From: Salinilacihabitans rarus
GTDB lineage: Archaea; Halobacteriota; Halobacteria; Halobacteriales; Natrialbaceae
Length of the DNA stretch: 64,000 nucleotides
Direction: 5' to 3'
Assembly (NCBI RefSeq): GCF_024296665.1
Contig: NZ_CP100762.1
Coordinates: 620,001 to 684,000 of the forward strand
Shown here: piece by piece, positions 15,284-22,948 of the stretch
How the letters are laid out: each line of letters opens with the position of its first letter
Position numbering within the stretch: the first letter of the stretch is position 1
Translations under genes and position numbers: made by a program
Notes under the pieces: generated by a model
The model's input: the letters and a program-made list of their open reading frames with translations, nothing else
Database searches by the model: none
What the model was told of the DNA's origin: nothing

Positions 15284-15756
15284 TGGTCGACGCGGAGGTC
15301 CGCCCCGGCGACGTCGTCCACGACCTCGTCGAGCGGGGAAAGATGCAGGTCGTCGCCATCGCGGCCGACTCGGTCGCCGCCTACCGCGAGCGCGAGGACT
15401 TCGACCTCGCGGCGTACAAGAGCCACCCGCTGCTCGGCGTCGGTGACGACGAGCCGGTCTACACCTGCGTCTACCTGCCGGACGCACCGACGGCCACCTT
15501 CAGCGGGACCTACGACTTTCCGCGCTCGCGGCTGGCGCGCGTCCCCGTCGAGGAGGCGAACGCCGACCTCGACCGCATCCAGAACGCGCTGGCGATCGAC
15601 CTGCTCGAGAAGCTGTTCACCCGCGCGGCGGAGGATGACGAGAACGCGGTCGCGGTCCTCGAACGCTACGCGACCGACGCCGGGATCGACGCGGACGCCG
15701 TTGCGGCCGCGCGCGAGCTCGCCGCGGCCGACCAGATCGGAGGTGACGGGGCGTGA
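15283..15756 (+). CDS. haloarchaeal hypothetical protein (157 aa)
   Basis: Begins MVDAEVRPGDVVHDLVERGK with a beta-rich first half (MQVVAIAADSV, VYTCVYLPDAPTATFSGTYD) and a helical C-terminus (IQNALAIDLLEKLFTRAAED, AVAVLERYATDAGIDADAVA). The start PGDVVHD recalls SH3-like domains of haloarchaeal provirus proteins. No catalytic motif. It is coupled to both neighbours by start-stop overlaps. Function unknown. Confidence 0.55.
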   Translation: MVDAEVRPGDVVHDLVERGKMQVVAIAADSVAAYREREDFDLAAYKSHPLLGVGDDEPVYTCVYLPDAPTATFSGTYDFPRSRLARVPVEEANADLDRIQNALAIDLLEKLFTRAAEDDENAVAVLERYATDAGIDADAVAAARELAAADQIGGDGA

Positions 15757-16157
15757 CCCTCCGCGAGCGTTTCGGCCTCGGCTCGGAGGCCGGGCCGCAG
15801 GCCGAGGACGTCGACGTCGACGACCTGCTGGCGGCCGTCCGCAACCGGCGGCGACGCCACCTCGTCCAGCATCTCGCGCGCGACCACGGGCCCGAGGACG
15901 TCGTGACGATCTCGCAGCTCGCGGAGTACGTCGCCGCCGTCGAGTTCGGCCCCGATTTCGACGGGGCCGAGCGCAAGGCCGTCTACGTCGCGCTCTACCA
16001 GACCCACCTCGACGCGCTCGAAGACGTCGGCGCCGTCGAGTGTGTCGACGACCGCGAGCGCGCGTACCGTCCGGGGCCGAACGCCGCGGCCCTCGCCGAA
16101 GTGATCGACGTCGCCGAGCGCGTTGCCGGTGAGACCGTGAGGGGTGACGAGGCGTGA
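15753..16157 (+). CDS. DUF7344-like winged-helix protein
   Basis: GTG start overlapping the previous TGA. The core VDDLLAAVRNRRRRHLVQHL, VTISQLAEYVAAVE, then VYVALYQTHLDALEDVGAVE and RERAYRPGPNAAAL is the abundant haloarchaeal winged-helix family also represented at 11593-12000. It probably binds DNA. Being in the middle of the operon, it may regulate the element's own genes; that is inference. Confidence 0.7.
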   Translation: MTLRERFGLGSEAGPQAEDVDVDDLLAAVRNRRRRHLVQHLARDHGPEDVVTISQLAEYVAAVEFGPDFDGAERKAVYVALYQTHLDALEDVGAVECVDDRERAYRPGPNAAALAEVIDVAERVAGETVRGDEA

Positions 16158-16894
16158 TCGCCGGCACCCTCGCGTTCCTCGTCGAGCCGGCCGCCGAGCC
16201 GCTCGCGAACTACCACGACACCCACCGCGCACTCCACGTCGAGTCGGCAGTCAGCTACCTCGACGACCTGACCGTCCAGCGTGGGACCGTCGCCGGGCGC
16301 GTCCCGAAAGAAGAGGAGATCGTCTCGATGGACGGCCACGAGATCGAGGTCGAACGCGAGACGCGCACGCGCACGGTCGCTTCGGACTGGATCGGCGACG
16401 TCACTGGCGGCGGCTGGCTCGTCGCCGAGCGCACGCACTCCCCACGGCAGGAGGACGAACACCTCGACGTCGACTGGCCGTTTACGGCGTTCGTCAAGCG
16501 CACGGGCGTCGAGATCGAGCCGGTCGCCCTCTCACCCGCGCAGTTCGTCCGCAACCAGCGCGACGCCGACCGCGATTACACGATCGAGATGGCCTCGCGC
16601 GAGTACAACGTCGACGACGTCTCGATCCAGTGGGGGCAAGGTGCGCTCAAAAAAGACGCCATCAAGTCCGACGTCGGCGTCGCGCTGACGACCCTCTGGC
16701 GCGGCGAGTTCGTCCGGCTGGTCCTCTACGGCTCTGGATACTTCGCCGTCTGGGAGCCCGCCGAGTGGCCGATCGAGGAGTTCGCCCGGTTCGTCGACGA
16801 GGAGATCGTCCCGATTGCCTTCGTCCCCGAAGAGGACGAGACCGAGGCCGAACAGGAGACGCTCGACGGCGACCGCGAGCGGGTGAGCGCCTGA
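16154..16894 (+). CDS. haloarchaeal hypothetical protein (246 aa)
   Basis: Begins MIAGTLAFLVEPAAEPLANY. It is mostly beta/alpha mixed, with segments HVESAVSYLDDLTVQRG, DWPFTAFVKRTGVEIEPVAL, FVRNQRDADRDYTIEMASRE and DVGVALTTLWRGEFVRLVLY. I see no catalytic motif and cannot place it in a family. It is ATGA-coupled to the winged helix before and to the DUF5131 gene after. Co-transcription with the DUF5131 gene makes it a candidate partner, but it does not look like the TcmP partner known for that family. Confidence 0.55.
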   Translation: MIAGTLAFLVEPAAEPLANYHDTHRALHVESAVSYLDDLTVQRGTVAGRVPKEEEIVSMDGHEIEVERETRTRTVASDWIGDVTGGGWLVAERTHSPRQEDEHLDVDWPFTAFVKRTGVEIEPVALSPAQFVRNQRDADRDYTIEMASREYNVDDVSIQWGQGALKKDAIKSDVGVALTTLWRGEFVRLVLYGSGYFAVWEPAEWPIEEFARFVDEEIVPIAFVPEEDETEAEQETLDGDRERVSA

Positions 16895-17673
16895 TGTCGT
16901 TCACCGAGACCAACATCCGGTGGACGGACACGACGTGGAATCCCGTCCACGGGTGCTCGAAGACGAGCGAGGGGTGTCGGAACTGCTACGCCGAGGCGGT
17001 GAGCCGGCGCTACGGCCACACCGAGGCCGACTGGACGCACGTCAATGCAGAGGCGAACGTCCAGCTGAAAACGCACTACCTCGGCGACCGCCTCCGCGAC
17101 CCGCGCTGGGTGTTCGTCAACAGCATGTCTGACCTGCTGCACGCCGAGGTGCCCGACGCGTTCGTCGGGGCAGTCCTGGAGGCGTGCGCGGACATGCCCG
17201 CCTCCGCGTTTCAGGTTCTCACGAAGCACGGGCCGGACGCCGATCGGGACGTCCCGGTCGGCCTGCCGGAGAACGTCATGCTGGGCGTGAGCGTCGAGTC
17301 GGCGCGCCGCGAGTACCGCCTCGACTGGCTTCGCGAGCAGGACGCGACGACCCGGTTCGTCAGCTTCGAGCCGCTCGTCGAGCCCGTCACGGACCCTGAC
17401 CTCGCGGGGATCGACTGGGCGATCATCGGTGGCGAATCCGGCGCCGCCGACCACCGACGGGAGATGGATCCCGCGTGGGCGCGCGCCCTCGTCACCGCGT
17501 GCCGGGAGCAGGACGTCGCGGTGTTCTTCAAGCAGCACAGCGGGCCGCACCCGGAGCGCGACGTCCGCCTCGATCTCGGTGACGGCCCCGAACGAATCGA
17601 GGAGTTCCCCGCGCTGCCCGACGGCGTCGTCCCAGCACCGCAGGAGTTCCTTACCGACGAGGTGGTCGCATGA
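16894..17673 (+). CDS. DUF5131 (phage Gp37/Gp68-type) three-Cys protein
   Basis: The 259-residue protein begins MSFTETNIRWTDTTWNPVHG and carries the three-cysteine motif C21-x6-C28-x2-C31 (CSKTSEGCRNCYAE) that marks this radical-SAM-like family. It continues with VFVNSMSDLLHAEVPD, FQVLTKHGPD, LGVSVES, RFVSFEPLVEPV and IIGGESGA, in the order usual for the family. Members are found in phages and mobile elements of bacteria and archaea; their reaction is unsettled, and a nucleic-acid modification role is often suggested. The ATG overlaps the upstream stop, and a 47-codon gene follows with the same coupling. Confidence 0.85.
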   Translation: MSFTETNIRWTDTTWNPVHGCSKTSEGCRNCYAEAVSRRYGHTEADWTHVNAEANVQLKTHYLGDRLRDPRWVFVNSMSDLLHAEVPDAFVGAVLEACADMPASAFQVLTKHGPDADRDVPVGLPENVMLGVSVESARREYRLDWLREQDATTRFVSFEPLVEPVTDPDLAGIDWAIIGGESGAADHRREMDPAWARALVTACREQDVAVFFKQHSGPHPERDVRLDLGDGPERIEEFPALPDGVVPAPQEFLTDEVVA

Positions 17674-17813
17674 CGCTCCGCTACGAGGTCGTCGGCGCGG
17701 TCGATCGGTCGGTCGGGGACTCGCTCGACCTCGGCGGCGAGACCATCCTCGTCGACGACGGCGACGACGACCTGCTGCTCGCCCAGCCCACCGGCGGTGA
17801 TGCCGATGAGTGA
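17670..17813 (+). CDS. small acidic hypothetical protein (47 aa)
   Basis: Starts MTLRYEVVGAVDRSVGDSLD and ends in an acidic run. Its ATG overlaps the DUF5131 stop (ATGA) and its TGA overlaps the start of the next gene, so its place in the chain supports it being translated. There is no known domain. Confidence 0.5.
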   Translation: MTLRYEVVGAVDRSVGDSLDLGGETILVDDGDDDLLLAQPTGGDADE

Positions 17814-18075
17814 CGGTAACGCTTACTACGCCTTCGCGAACGGCGTCCAGACGGAAACGGTCTGCTACACCAATATCCGGAACACGCGCGCCTGCGTCGT
17901 TGTTCCGGAGGATATCCCGGTCGACCACCTCCACGAGGTGATGCACCTCTCCCGGTGCAACGGATTCGTCTGTACGCATGTCAACCCGCTCGACGGCGAA
18001 GCCTTTGACTTCGAACTCGAGTTCACGCCGATCGACGCCGTCGACATCAATCGGGGTGACGGCAGCGATGAGTGA
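17806..18075 (+). CDS. hypothetical protein (89 aa)
   Basis: Starts MSDGNAYYAFANGVQTETVC; the ATG at 17806 overlaps the upstream TGA and is favoured over GTG/ATG codons at 17797-17800. The protein has three cysteines and a His-rich middle (HLHEVMHLSRCNGFVCTHVN). It may bind metal. The next gene starts inside its 3' end (18068). Function unknown. Confidence 0.5.
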   Translation: MSDGNAYYAFANGVQTETVCYTNIRNTRACVVVPEDIPVDHLHEVMHLSRCNGFVCTHVNPLDGEAFDFELEFTPIDAVDINRGDGSDE

Positions 18076-19198
18076 CTGCGACGTCTGTGGCGGTCGCTCG
18101 TACCTCTGCCGGGAGTGTCGCCACGAGGCGCTCGAACGGCGCCACGGGACGCCTGCGGACAACCTCGACGATGACGTCGAGTGCTGGGTCCAGGACCTCA
18201 CCGAGATGTGGCACGCCTCGATGTACTTCGAGGGCGAGCGCCACGTCGCGGCCTGCGGCACGATCCTCGAGACGCCGGTCGCCGGCGTTCGCGACGACCC
18301 GCGGTTCGTCGACGGCGCCGACGCCTGCGAGGCCTGTGTCGCCTCCCTCGACCGCGAGAGCGACGAGCAGCGGCTCCCCGACGGCGGGGAGTTCGAGCGC
18401 GCGAGTGAACTGCGGGCGGATGGTGGTCGGCGACTCGACCCGGCGATCGACGTCGGTGCCGTTCGCGAGCGCGTCGACTGCTGGGTCCGGTTCCCCAGCC
18501 AGCGCGCGCAGGCGATCCACGTCCCCACGGACGCCGACCGCGAGGCGCCGGCGACGCCCTGCCGGCACAAGCCCCGTATCGGAGCGCCGAAGGCGTACGA
18601 CCTCGGTCACTTCACCGACGCCGACCTCGAGGCTCGGCTCTGCGAGGAGTGCGCCTTCGAGGCGCTCGGCATCCGGCGCGAGGTGGACACGAGCAAGTTC
18701 GGCCGGTCGCCTGCGGACGTCCTCGCCGCGGCCGGCCTCGACGAGCCCGACGATCGCGATCACGAACTCGTCACCGACGGCGGTCGTAATACAGCGACGA
18801 GCGAGAGTTATCGTTCGTTGTCACCCGGCAATCAGGCCCAGGGCTCCGACGATCGCCATTCCAACTCCCATAATTCGGGTGAGTGCCACTTTCCAATCTG
18901 CTGGTTCGACTTCGGACCAGGACCGCTTGCTCCCGATCGAGTCAAGTTGCTCCTCGAACCGCGCGAGCTTATACGGCCAGATCGCACCAGGGGCCCCGAA
19001 AACAAGAAGGAAGATTGCCAATGGCGTTTCCATATTTCGCCCTGCCAGTGTCAAGTAATAACTCTTCTGGGACGACTCTTCAGGCCAGCAGTCGCTTCAG
19101 ATCCCGACTCAGTTCCTTCTATCCAGTGCGCAAAGCAACGAACGCTCCGTGACATTTGCACGGGAGCTGAGCAGCGGGGTGGTCGGGATGCCGAGTAA
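18068..19198 (+). CDS. zinc-ribbon hypothetical protein with probably artificial C-terminal extension
   Basis: The first ~240 residues look real: MSDCDVCGGRSYLCRECRHE opens with a CxxC...CxxC zinc site, followed by further Cys/His clusters (HVAACGTI, DACEACVASL, TPCRHKPRI, ARLCEECAFEALG). After about base 18795 (HELVTDGG, a typical haloarchaeal C-terminus) the frame runs on through lower-GC DNA, antisense to a small membrane gene (18821-19033). The last ~130 residues therefore look fortuitous. I infer that an insertion removed the original stop codon. The gene is coupled to its upstream neighbour by overlap. Confidence 0.55.
   Translation: MSDCDVCGGRSYLCRECRHEALERRHGTPADNLDDDVECWVQDLTEMWHASMYFEGERHVAACGTILETPVAGVRDDPRFVDGADACEACVASLDRESDEQRLPDGGEFERASELRADGGRRLDPAIDVGAVRERVDCWVRFPSQRAQAIHVPTDADREAPATPCRHKPRIGAPKAYDLGHFTDADLEARLCEECAFEALGIRREVDTSKFGRSPADVLAAAGLDEPDDRDHELVTDGGRNTATSESYRSLSPGNQAQGSDDRHSNSHNSGECHFPICWFDFGPGPLAPDRVKLLLEPRELIRPDRTRGPENKKEDCQWRFHISPCQCQVITLLGRLFRPAVASDPDSVPSIQCAKQRTLRDICTGAEQRGGRDAE
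18821..19033 (-). CDS. DUF6199-like small membrane protein (70 aa)
   Basis: Begins METPLAIFLLVFGAPGAIWP and ends with a second hydrophobic helix (MGVGMAIVGALGLIAG), with a charged loop between (PYKLARFEEQLDSIGSKRSW). Two-helix proteins of this layout are a known haloarchaeal family of unknown function. The ATG at 19033 has a TATA-like TTATTACT about 27 bases upstream. It is the only minus-strand gene inside an otherwise plus-strand chain, and its GC is lower, so it was probably inserted. Confidence 0.7.
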   Translation of the reverse strand: METPLAIFLLVFGAPGAIWPYKLARFEEQLDSIGSKRSWSEVEPADWKVALTRIMGVGMAIVGALGLIAG

Positions 19199-19529
19199 CG
19201 GCGCGAACGTCGGTCCGATCATCTTCGCGAACGAGATCGCGCGCTCGCAGCTCGTCAACGAGGGCGAGGTCGTCTCGTTCCGGCAGGGCCGGCGAACCAC
19301 GGGCGAGACGTGGTGGCGAAAGAGCCGGACCAGCCCGAAGGAAGGTGACGTCCTCGTCGAGGAGATCGGGCCCGTCGATCCCGGCCTGCCGTGCAGCCGG
19401 TTCGAAGCCCACGCCGACCTGAGCGGGTTCGCCTCTGCTGACGAATGGCGGGAGGCGATCTACGACCTCTACGGCCGCTACCCGGACGGCTACCTCTACC
19501 GGGTTACGGAGCGTGGTCGCGATGCGTGA
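19188..19529 (+). CDS. ASCH-like hypothetical protein (113 aa)
   Basis: Starts MPSNGANVGPIIFANEIARS. The order of elements (VNEGEVVSFRQGRRTTGETW, GDVLVEEIGPVDP, FASADEWREAIYDLYGRYPD, YLYRVTE) resembles small ASCH/PUA-type domains that bind RNA or modified nucleotides, found often in haloarchaeal viruses. The assignment is tentative. The ATG at 19188 is preferred to the one at 19149, which adds residues of low-GC insertion origin. Confidence 0.5.
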   Translation: MPSNGANVGPIIFANEIARSQLVNEGEVVSFRQGRRTTGETWWRKSRTSPKEGDVLVEEIGPVDPGLPCSRFEAHADLSGFASADEWREAIYDLYGRYPDGYLYRVTERGRDA

Positions 19530-19740
19530 CGACGAGGGCGTCGTCTACGTGGCCTGCCACAGCGCGAGTCGGCGCGTCTACCACACCGACCCCGACTGCC
19601 GGTACGTCGCGCAGGCCGACCACCGCGTCCAGACGTGGCAGCGCGAGACTGCCGAGGCGTGGGACCTCCGAGAGTGCCAGCGGTGTGCTGGCGCCCTCGG
19701 CCCCGCCGCCGACACCGACGTCGGAGGTGAGTCCGCATGA
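19522..19740 (+). CDS. small Cys/His protein (72 aa)
   Basis: Starts MRDDEGVVYVACHSASRRVY and has the pattern YHTDPDCRYVAQAD...CQRCAGALGP, a His/Cys arrangement seen in short phage and provirus proteins that may bind zinc. Its ATG overlaps the end of the upstream gene and its own TGA overlaps the next start. Function unknown. Confidence 0.6.
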   Translation: MRDDEGVVYVACHSASRRVYHTDPDCRYVAQADHRVQTWQRETAEAWDLRECQRCAGALGPAADTDVGGESA

Positions 19741-20966
19741 GCCACGTCGACGACGCGCTCCATCGGCTCGCCGACGTCGTCGAGGCCCTCGAAGAGACGG
19801 CGGTCGACGTCGACCGCGCGCACGTCCTCGACTGGGACGACCAGACGGTCACAGGCCAACTGGTCGTGATCGCACCGGCCGACGGCGACCTCGCGATCGG
19901 GGCGGTCGCGCCGGCGACCGGTGCCGACGAGTCGGTAGCTGACGACCAGAACGCGGACACTGATCAGGAGGCCGACGAGTACGCCTGTGACGTCCCCGGC
20001 TGTGACTACACGGGATCGGAACGCGGTCTCGCGATCCACAAGGGCCGTGCGCACAAGGGCGGCGGCGACGCGGACGACGAGCCCGAGGACGAGGACGACG
20101 ACACCGGTGAGGACCCGTTCGTCGAGGCACGGAAACGCCAGCAGGACAGCGAGGAGAGCGACCCCTCCACCGAGGACGACACTACGTCAGAGGCCACGTC
20201 AGAGGCACCCGATGTCGACCTCGCGGAGGCGGACGCGGACGACGGCGCCGAAGGATCCGGCGCCGCCGGCGACGACGACCAGGACGAGAGCGCGGCGGCG
20301 GACGGCGCCCAAGAGACCGGTGCTGAATCCGAGAACGAGACCGAAACCGAGGCCGAAGACGGCGCCGACGCTGGGTCGTCGCGACGCTACCAGTGCGCCT
20401 GCGGCGTCGCCTGCGAAACCAGCTTCGAGTACTACGTCCACCGCACCGAGGACCACGGCGTCCCGCAGGCACACCTCGGCTACCTCGAACCCGGCGAGTT
20501 CGAGGAGATCGTTCGCGAGGGGGAGACGCTCCAGGACATCGTCGACGCGACCGGCTGGAGCCCCGAGCGGACGCTCCGGGCGCTCGGCGTCTACGGCCTC
20601 TCCGACGTCGTCGGACCCGACGGGATCGAACTCTCGAATCTGACCGACTACGAGTTCGAGGGCGTTGCCGCCGTCGACGAGGCCGGCGACGAGGAGACGG
20701 AGGCCGTCGACGAAGTGGCCGAGGAGCCTGAGCGATCGGTCGCGAACGATGGCGGCGCCGTCGCCTTTCGCGACTACTCCGGGTCGGCAGGTAACGCGAA
20801 CCGATGCTCGAATTGCGGCGCCCACCTCGACAAGAAGTTCACCCGGGTCTTTGAGCCCGACGAGGAGGGCGCCCCGCGGGCCTGCCCGAACTGCGACAAC
20901 CTCGTCCGCGAGGCGGACGCCCAGACGATCCGTGAGAAGCGCAGCAAGCGCGGGGGTGGTGTCTGA
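19737..20966 (+). CDS. multi-zinc-finger acidic protein (409 aa)
   Basis: The largest gene of the chain. An N-terminal helical part (about 1-40) is followed by a C2H2 finger (CDVPGCDYTGSERGLAIHKG, ending RAH), a long Asp/Glu-rich low-complexity linker (about 115-215), a second Cys/His finger (CACGVACETSFEYYVHRTED, ending H), a helical domain (LEPGEFEEIVREGETLQDIV, WSPERTLRALGVYGL) resembling a helix-turn-helix, and a C-terminal CSNCG...CPNC ribbon. The combination suggests a DNA-associated regulator or scaffold. I know no matching family. It sits before three short terminal genes and the integrase. Confidence 0.65.
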   Translation: MSHVDDALHRLADVVEALEETAVDVDRAHVLDWDDQTVTGQLVVIAPADGDLAIGAVAPATGADESVADDQNADTDQEADEYACDVPGCDYTGSERGLAIHKGRAHKGGGDADDEPEDEDDDTGEDPFVEARKRQQDSEESDPSTEDDTTSEATSEAPDVDLAEADADDGAEGSGAAGDDDQDESAAADGAQETGAESENETETEAEDGADAGSSRRYQCACGVACETSFEYYVHRTEDHGVPQAHLGYLEPGEFEEIVREGETLQDIVDATGWSPERTLRALGVYGLSDVVGPDGIELSNLTDYEFEGVAAVDEAGDEETEAVDEVAEEPERSVANDGGAVAFRDYSGSAGNANRCSNCGAHLDKKFTRVFEPDEEGAPRACPNCDNLVREADAQTIREKRSKRGGGV

Positions 20967-21067
20967 TGTGCGAGCGCGCGCAGCTGACCCCTAAGGGCAC
21001 GATCGGGTTCCTCGCCGCCTACCTCGCGGTCCTCGCCGGCGCCTACGTCGTGGGGGTGATCGTGTGA
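20966..21067 (+). CDS. single-pass membrane micro-protein (33 aa)
   Basis: Starts MCERAQLTPKGTIGFLAAYL and continues AVLAGAYVVGVIV: one hydrophobic helix after a short polar head. The ATG overlaps the stop of the zinc-finger gene and the TGA overlaps the next ATG, so it fits exactly into the overlapping chain. Confidence 0.55.
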   Translation: MCERAQLTPKGTIGFLAAYLAVLAGAYVVGVIV

Positions 21068-21444
21068 TGGCCACTGACACCGACGCCGACAGCGATGCCG
21101 ACCCTCGCCGGCGCTGGAACCCCGCGACCGACCCCGCGATCGACGAGGCGATCCGCGAGCGATACCGGGCCGTCGAGATGGCCATCGGGCACGTCAGCGA
21201 CCACGTCTACCGCAAGTGGGCCCGCCGGGCGCCCGCCCACACCGAGTGCGACGTCGTCACAGCGTGGCACGACGGCGAGCCCGTCCACTACCCGAGCGCG
21301 GCCAACGGCGCCGTCGCGCGCTACCACCGCGAGAGCGATATGCTCGTCCTCGCGCGGATGGGCGCGCTCGTCTCGACCGTCCCGCTGGGCGACCGCCCGC
21401 GTGACGAACAGCAGTACGTCCGCAATCAGGTGACCTCCGAATGA
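21067..21444 (+). CDS. haloarchaeal hypothetical protein (125 aa)
   Basis: Starts MATDTDADSDADPRRRWNPA; an acidic head, then a helix (IDEAIRERYRAVEMAIGHVS) and a mixed region (DVVTAWHDGEPVHYPSAANG, MLVLARMGALVSTVPL). No catalytic motif is visible. ATGA-coupled to the membrane micro-gene before it and to the short gene after it. Function unknown. Confidence 0.55.
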   Translation: MATDTDADSDADPRRRWNPATDPAIDEAIRERYRAVEMAIGHVSDHVYRKWARRAPAHTECDVVTAWHDGEPVHYPSAANGAVARYHRESDMLVLARMGALVSTVPLGDRPRDEQQYVRNQVTSE

Positions 21445-21647
21445 GTACGAGCAATACGCCGTTTGATTCAATTCGCAACGACGACGACGTCCGTGCCGGC
21501 ACTGAAGAGCTTGCAGAACGTGACGGGAAACTCGGCGCACTCGCCCGGATCACGCTCGCGATCGCGGACGGACAAGAACCGAACCCGGACGACTGCGAAG
21601 AAGCTGGCCTCGAGACGCTCCCGAAACTCGCGCGAGGTGAGGAGTGA
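21441..21647 (+). CDS. small acidic hypothetical protein (68 aa), end of chain
   Basis: Starts MSTSNTPFDSIRNDDDVRAG; largely helical and acidic (LGALARITLAIADGQEPNPD). Its stop at 21647 lies two bases from the integrase stop (21650), so the plus-strand chain and the integrase converge. Function unknown. Confidence 0.5.
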   Translation: MSTSNTPFDSIRNDDDVRAGTEELAERDGKLGALARITLAIADGQEPNPDDCEEAGLETLPKLARGEE

Positions 21648-21649
21648 TG

Positions 21650-22948
21650 TCAGTTCGAACTCTCGAGTTCGTCAGCGAGGGTGACTGGGTCGTCGATCGC
21701 CTCGAGGACGGTTCGGACGGCCTGACGTTCTTCGGCAGACAGCGGGTCGTCGCTATCGAGCGCCTCGTCAAGTGCGTCGTCGGACGCCGCGTCAGTCTCC
21801 TCGGCCAGCTGCTCGATGTCGGGGCCAAAGAGTTCGTCACAGGACGGGCACCGACGCCAGTGATCTTTGAGGAGTTCGCCACACGTCGGACAGGCGTCGG
21901 GAGTCATGGGGCTCTCGCGCTCGGGTTCGCGGTAGCCGACTGCAATCTCGGCCTTCTCGACGTACTCGTCGTTCGTTACGTGCGCGTAGACCGTCTCGAG
22001 GATCGTGCTGTCGGGTGCGACACCGAGCAACGACCGCAGCGTGTCGCTGTCGAGATCGTAGTCGCGCTTCATGACGGTCACGAAGTAGTGTCGGAAGTTG
22101 TGCGGATTCACCGGCTTATCGACGCCAGCCCGATCGGCGATGCGCTTCAGGTGTTGGCGGATCCCGGGATCGCTCCATGGCTCGTCGAGGTTCGTCCGGT
22201 GGTTCTTCGGATCGCCGACGAACAGCGGCGCGTCGGGGTCGTCCTTTCGAGGATGGTACTGCAGCCAGTCACGGACGTATTTCCGCGCGCCGAACATCGG
22301 TCGCTTCCGACCGCGATCGGCAGCGCCTTTCAGTCCGTCGACGTCGTCGTTGAGGTAGATCACGCCCTCTTGGACGTCGGCGTCCCGGATGCGAAGCGTC
22401 TGAAGTGCGGTGATGCGCTGACCGGTGAAGATGAGCAACTCGAGGAAGGCCCGGTCTCGCGGCGTCTCGCACGCCTCGCGAAGTGCGTCGACCTCATCGT
22501 GAGTGAACATATCCTGTTCGTCGTGGCGCGGCGGCGACCGCTCGCTGTAGACGTGGATATCGTCGGGGTCGACTCCGAGAGTATCGTGATAGCGGTAGAA
22601 GGTCCGTGCGGCGGACTGGTAGCGGGCGAGCGTCGTCTTCGAGAGGCCACGGTCGTCGTGCTGGCCATCGATGAACGCGTTGAACTCCTCGGCCGAACAC
22701 TTGAGGAGATCACAGCCGCGCTCGACGCACAGCCGGAGGCTCTGCAGGTAGGCCTCGATCGACCGCGGAGCGTAGGTCTTCTCGCTCCCGTCGGCGTCGA
22801 AGTATTTTCGGCGCGTCGTCTCGCCATCGAGCGCGTCAGCCCACTCAAGGAGCGCGTCGCGAACATCTCGCGAGAGTTCGCCGACGTCAGCGAGTTCGTC
22901 GATCGTGTTCTTCTCGCGGTTGAGTCGGTCGCGCGGCGTCGTAGCCAT
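21650..22948 (-). CDS. tyrosine recombinase/integrase with C-terminal zinc ribbon
   Basis: A 432-residue site-specific recombinase. The N-terminal SAM-like DNA-binding domain (about 55-135) is followed by the catalytic domain with R178 (LIFTGQRITALQTL), H283 and R286 (NPHNFRHYF) and Tyr321 (ILETVYAHV). The usual second His/Trp before the Tyr (LGH or LGW) appears replaced by Val310 (LLGVAPDS). A CPTC...CPSC zinc ribbon follows (C353, C356, C367, C370), a frequent addition in haloarchaeal integrases. The gene is transcribed inward, ending next to the plus-strand chain, with its start near the right border. It probably excises and integrates this element. Confidence 0.9.
   Translation of the reverse strand: MATTPRDRLNREKNTIDELADVGELSRDVRDALLEWADALDGETTRRKYFDADGSEKTYAPRSIEAYLQSLRLCVERGCDLLKCSAEEFNAFIDGQHDDRGLSKTTLARYQSAARTFYRYHDTLGVDPDDIHVYSERSPPRHDEQDMFTHDEVDALREACETPRDRAFLELLIFTGQRITALQTLRIRDADVQEGVIYLNDDVDGLKGAADRGRKRPMFGARKYVRDWLQYHPRKDDPDAPLFVGDPKNHRTNLDEPWSDPGIRQHLKRIADRAGVDKPVNPHNFRHYFVTVMKRDYDLDSDTLRSLLGVAPDSTILETVYAHVTNDEYVEKAEIAVGYREPERESPMTPDACPTCGELLKDHWRRCPSCDELFGPDIEQLAEETDAASDDALDEALDSDDPLSAEERQAVRTVLEAIDDPVTLADELESSN

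Noticed and set aside
14914-16167. 417-codon minus-strand ORF opposite the overlapping chain
   Set aside because: Arg-rich shadow; the plus-strand genes show ATGA coupling and normal acidic composition.
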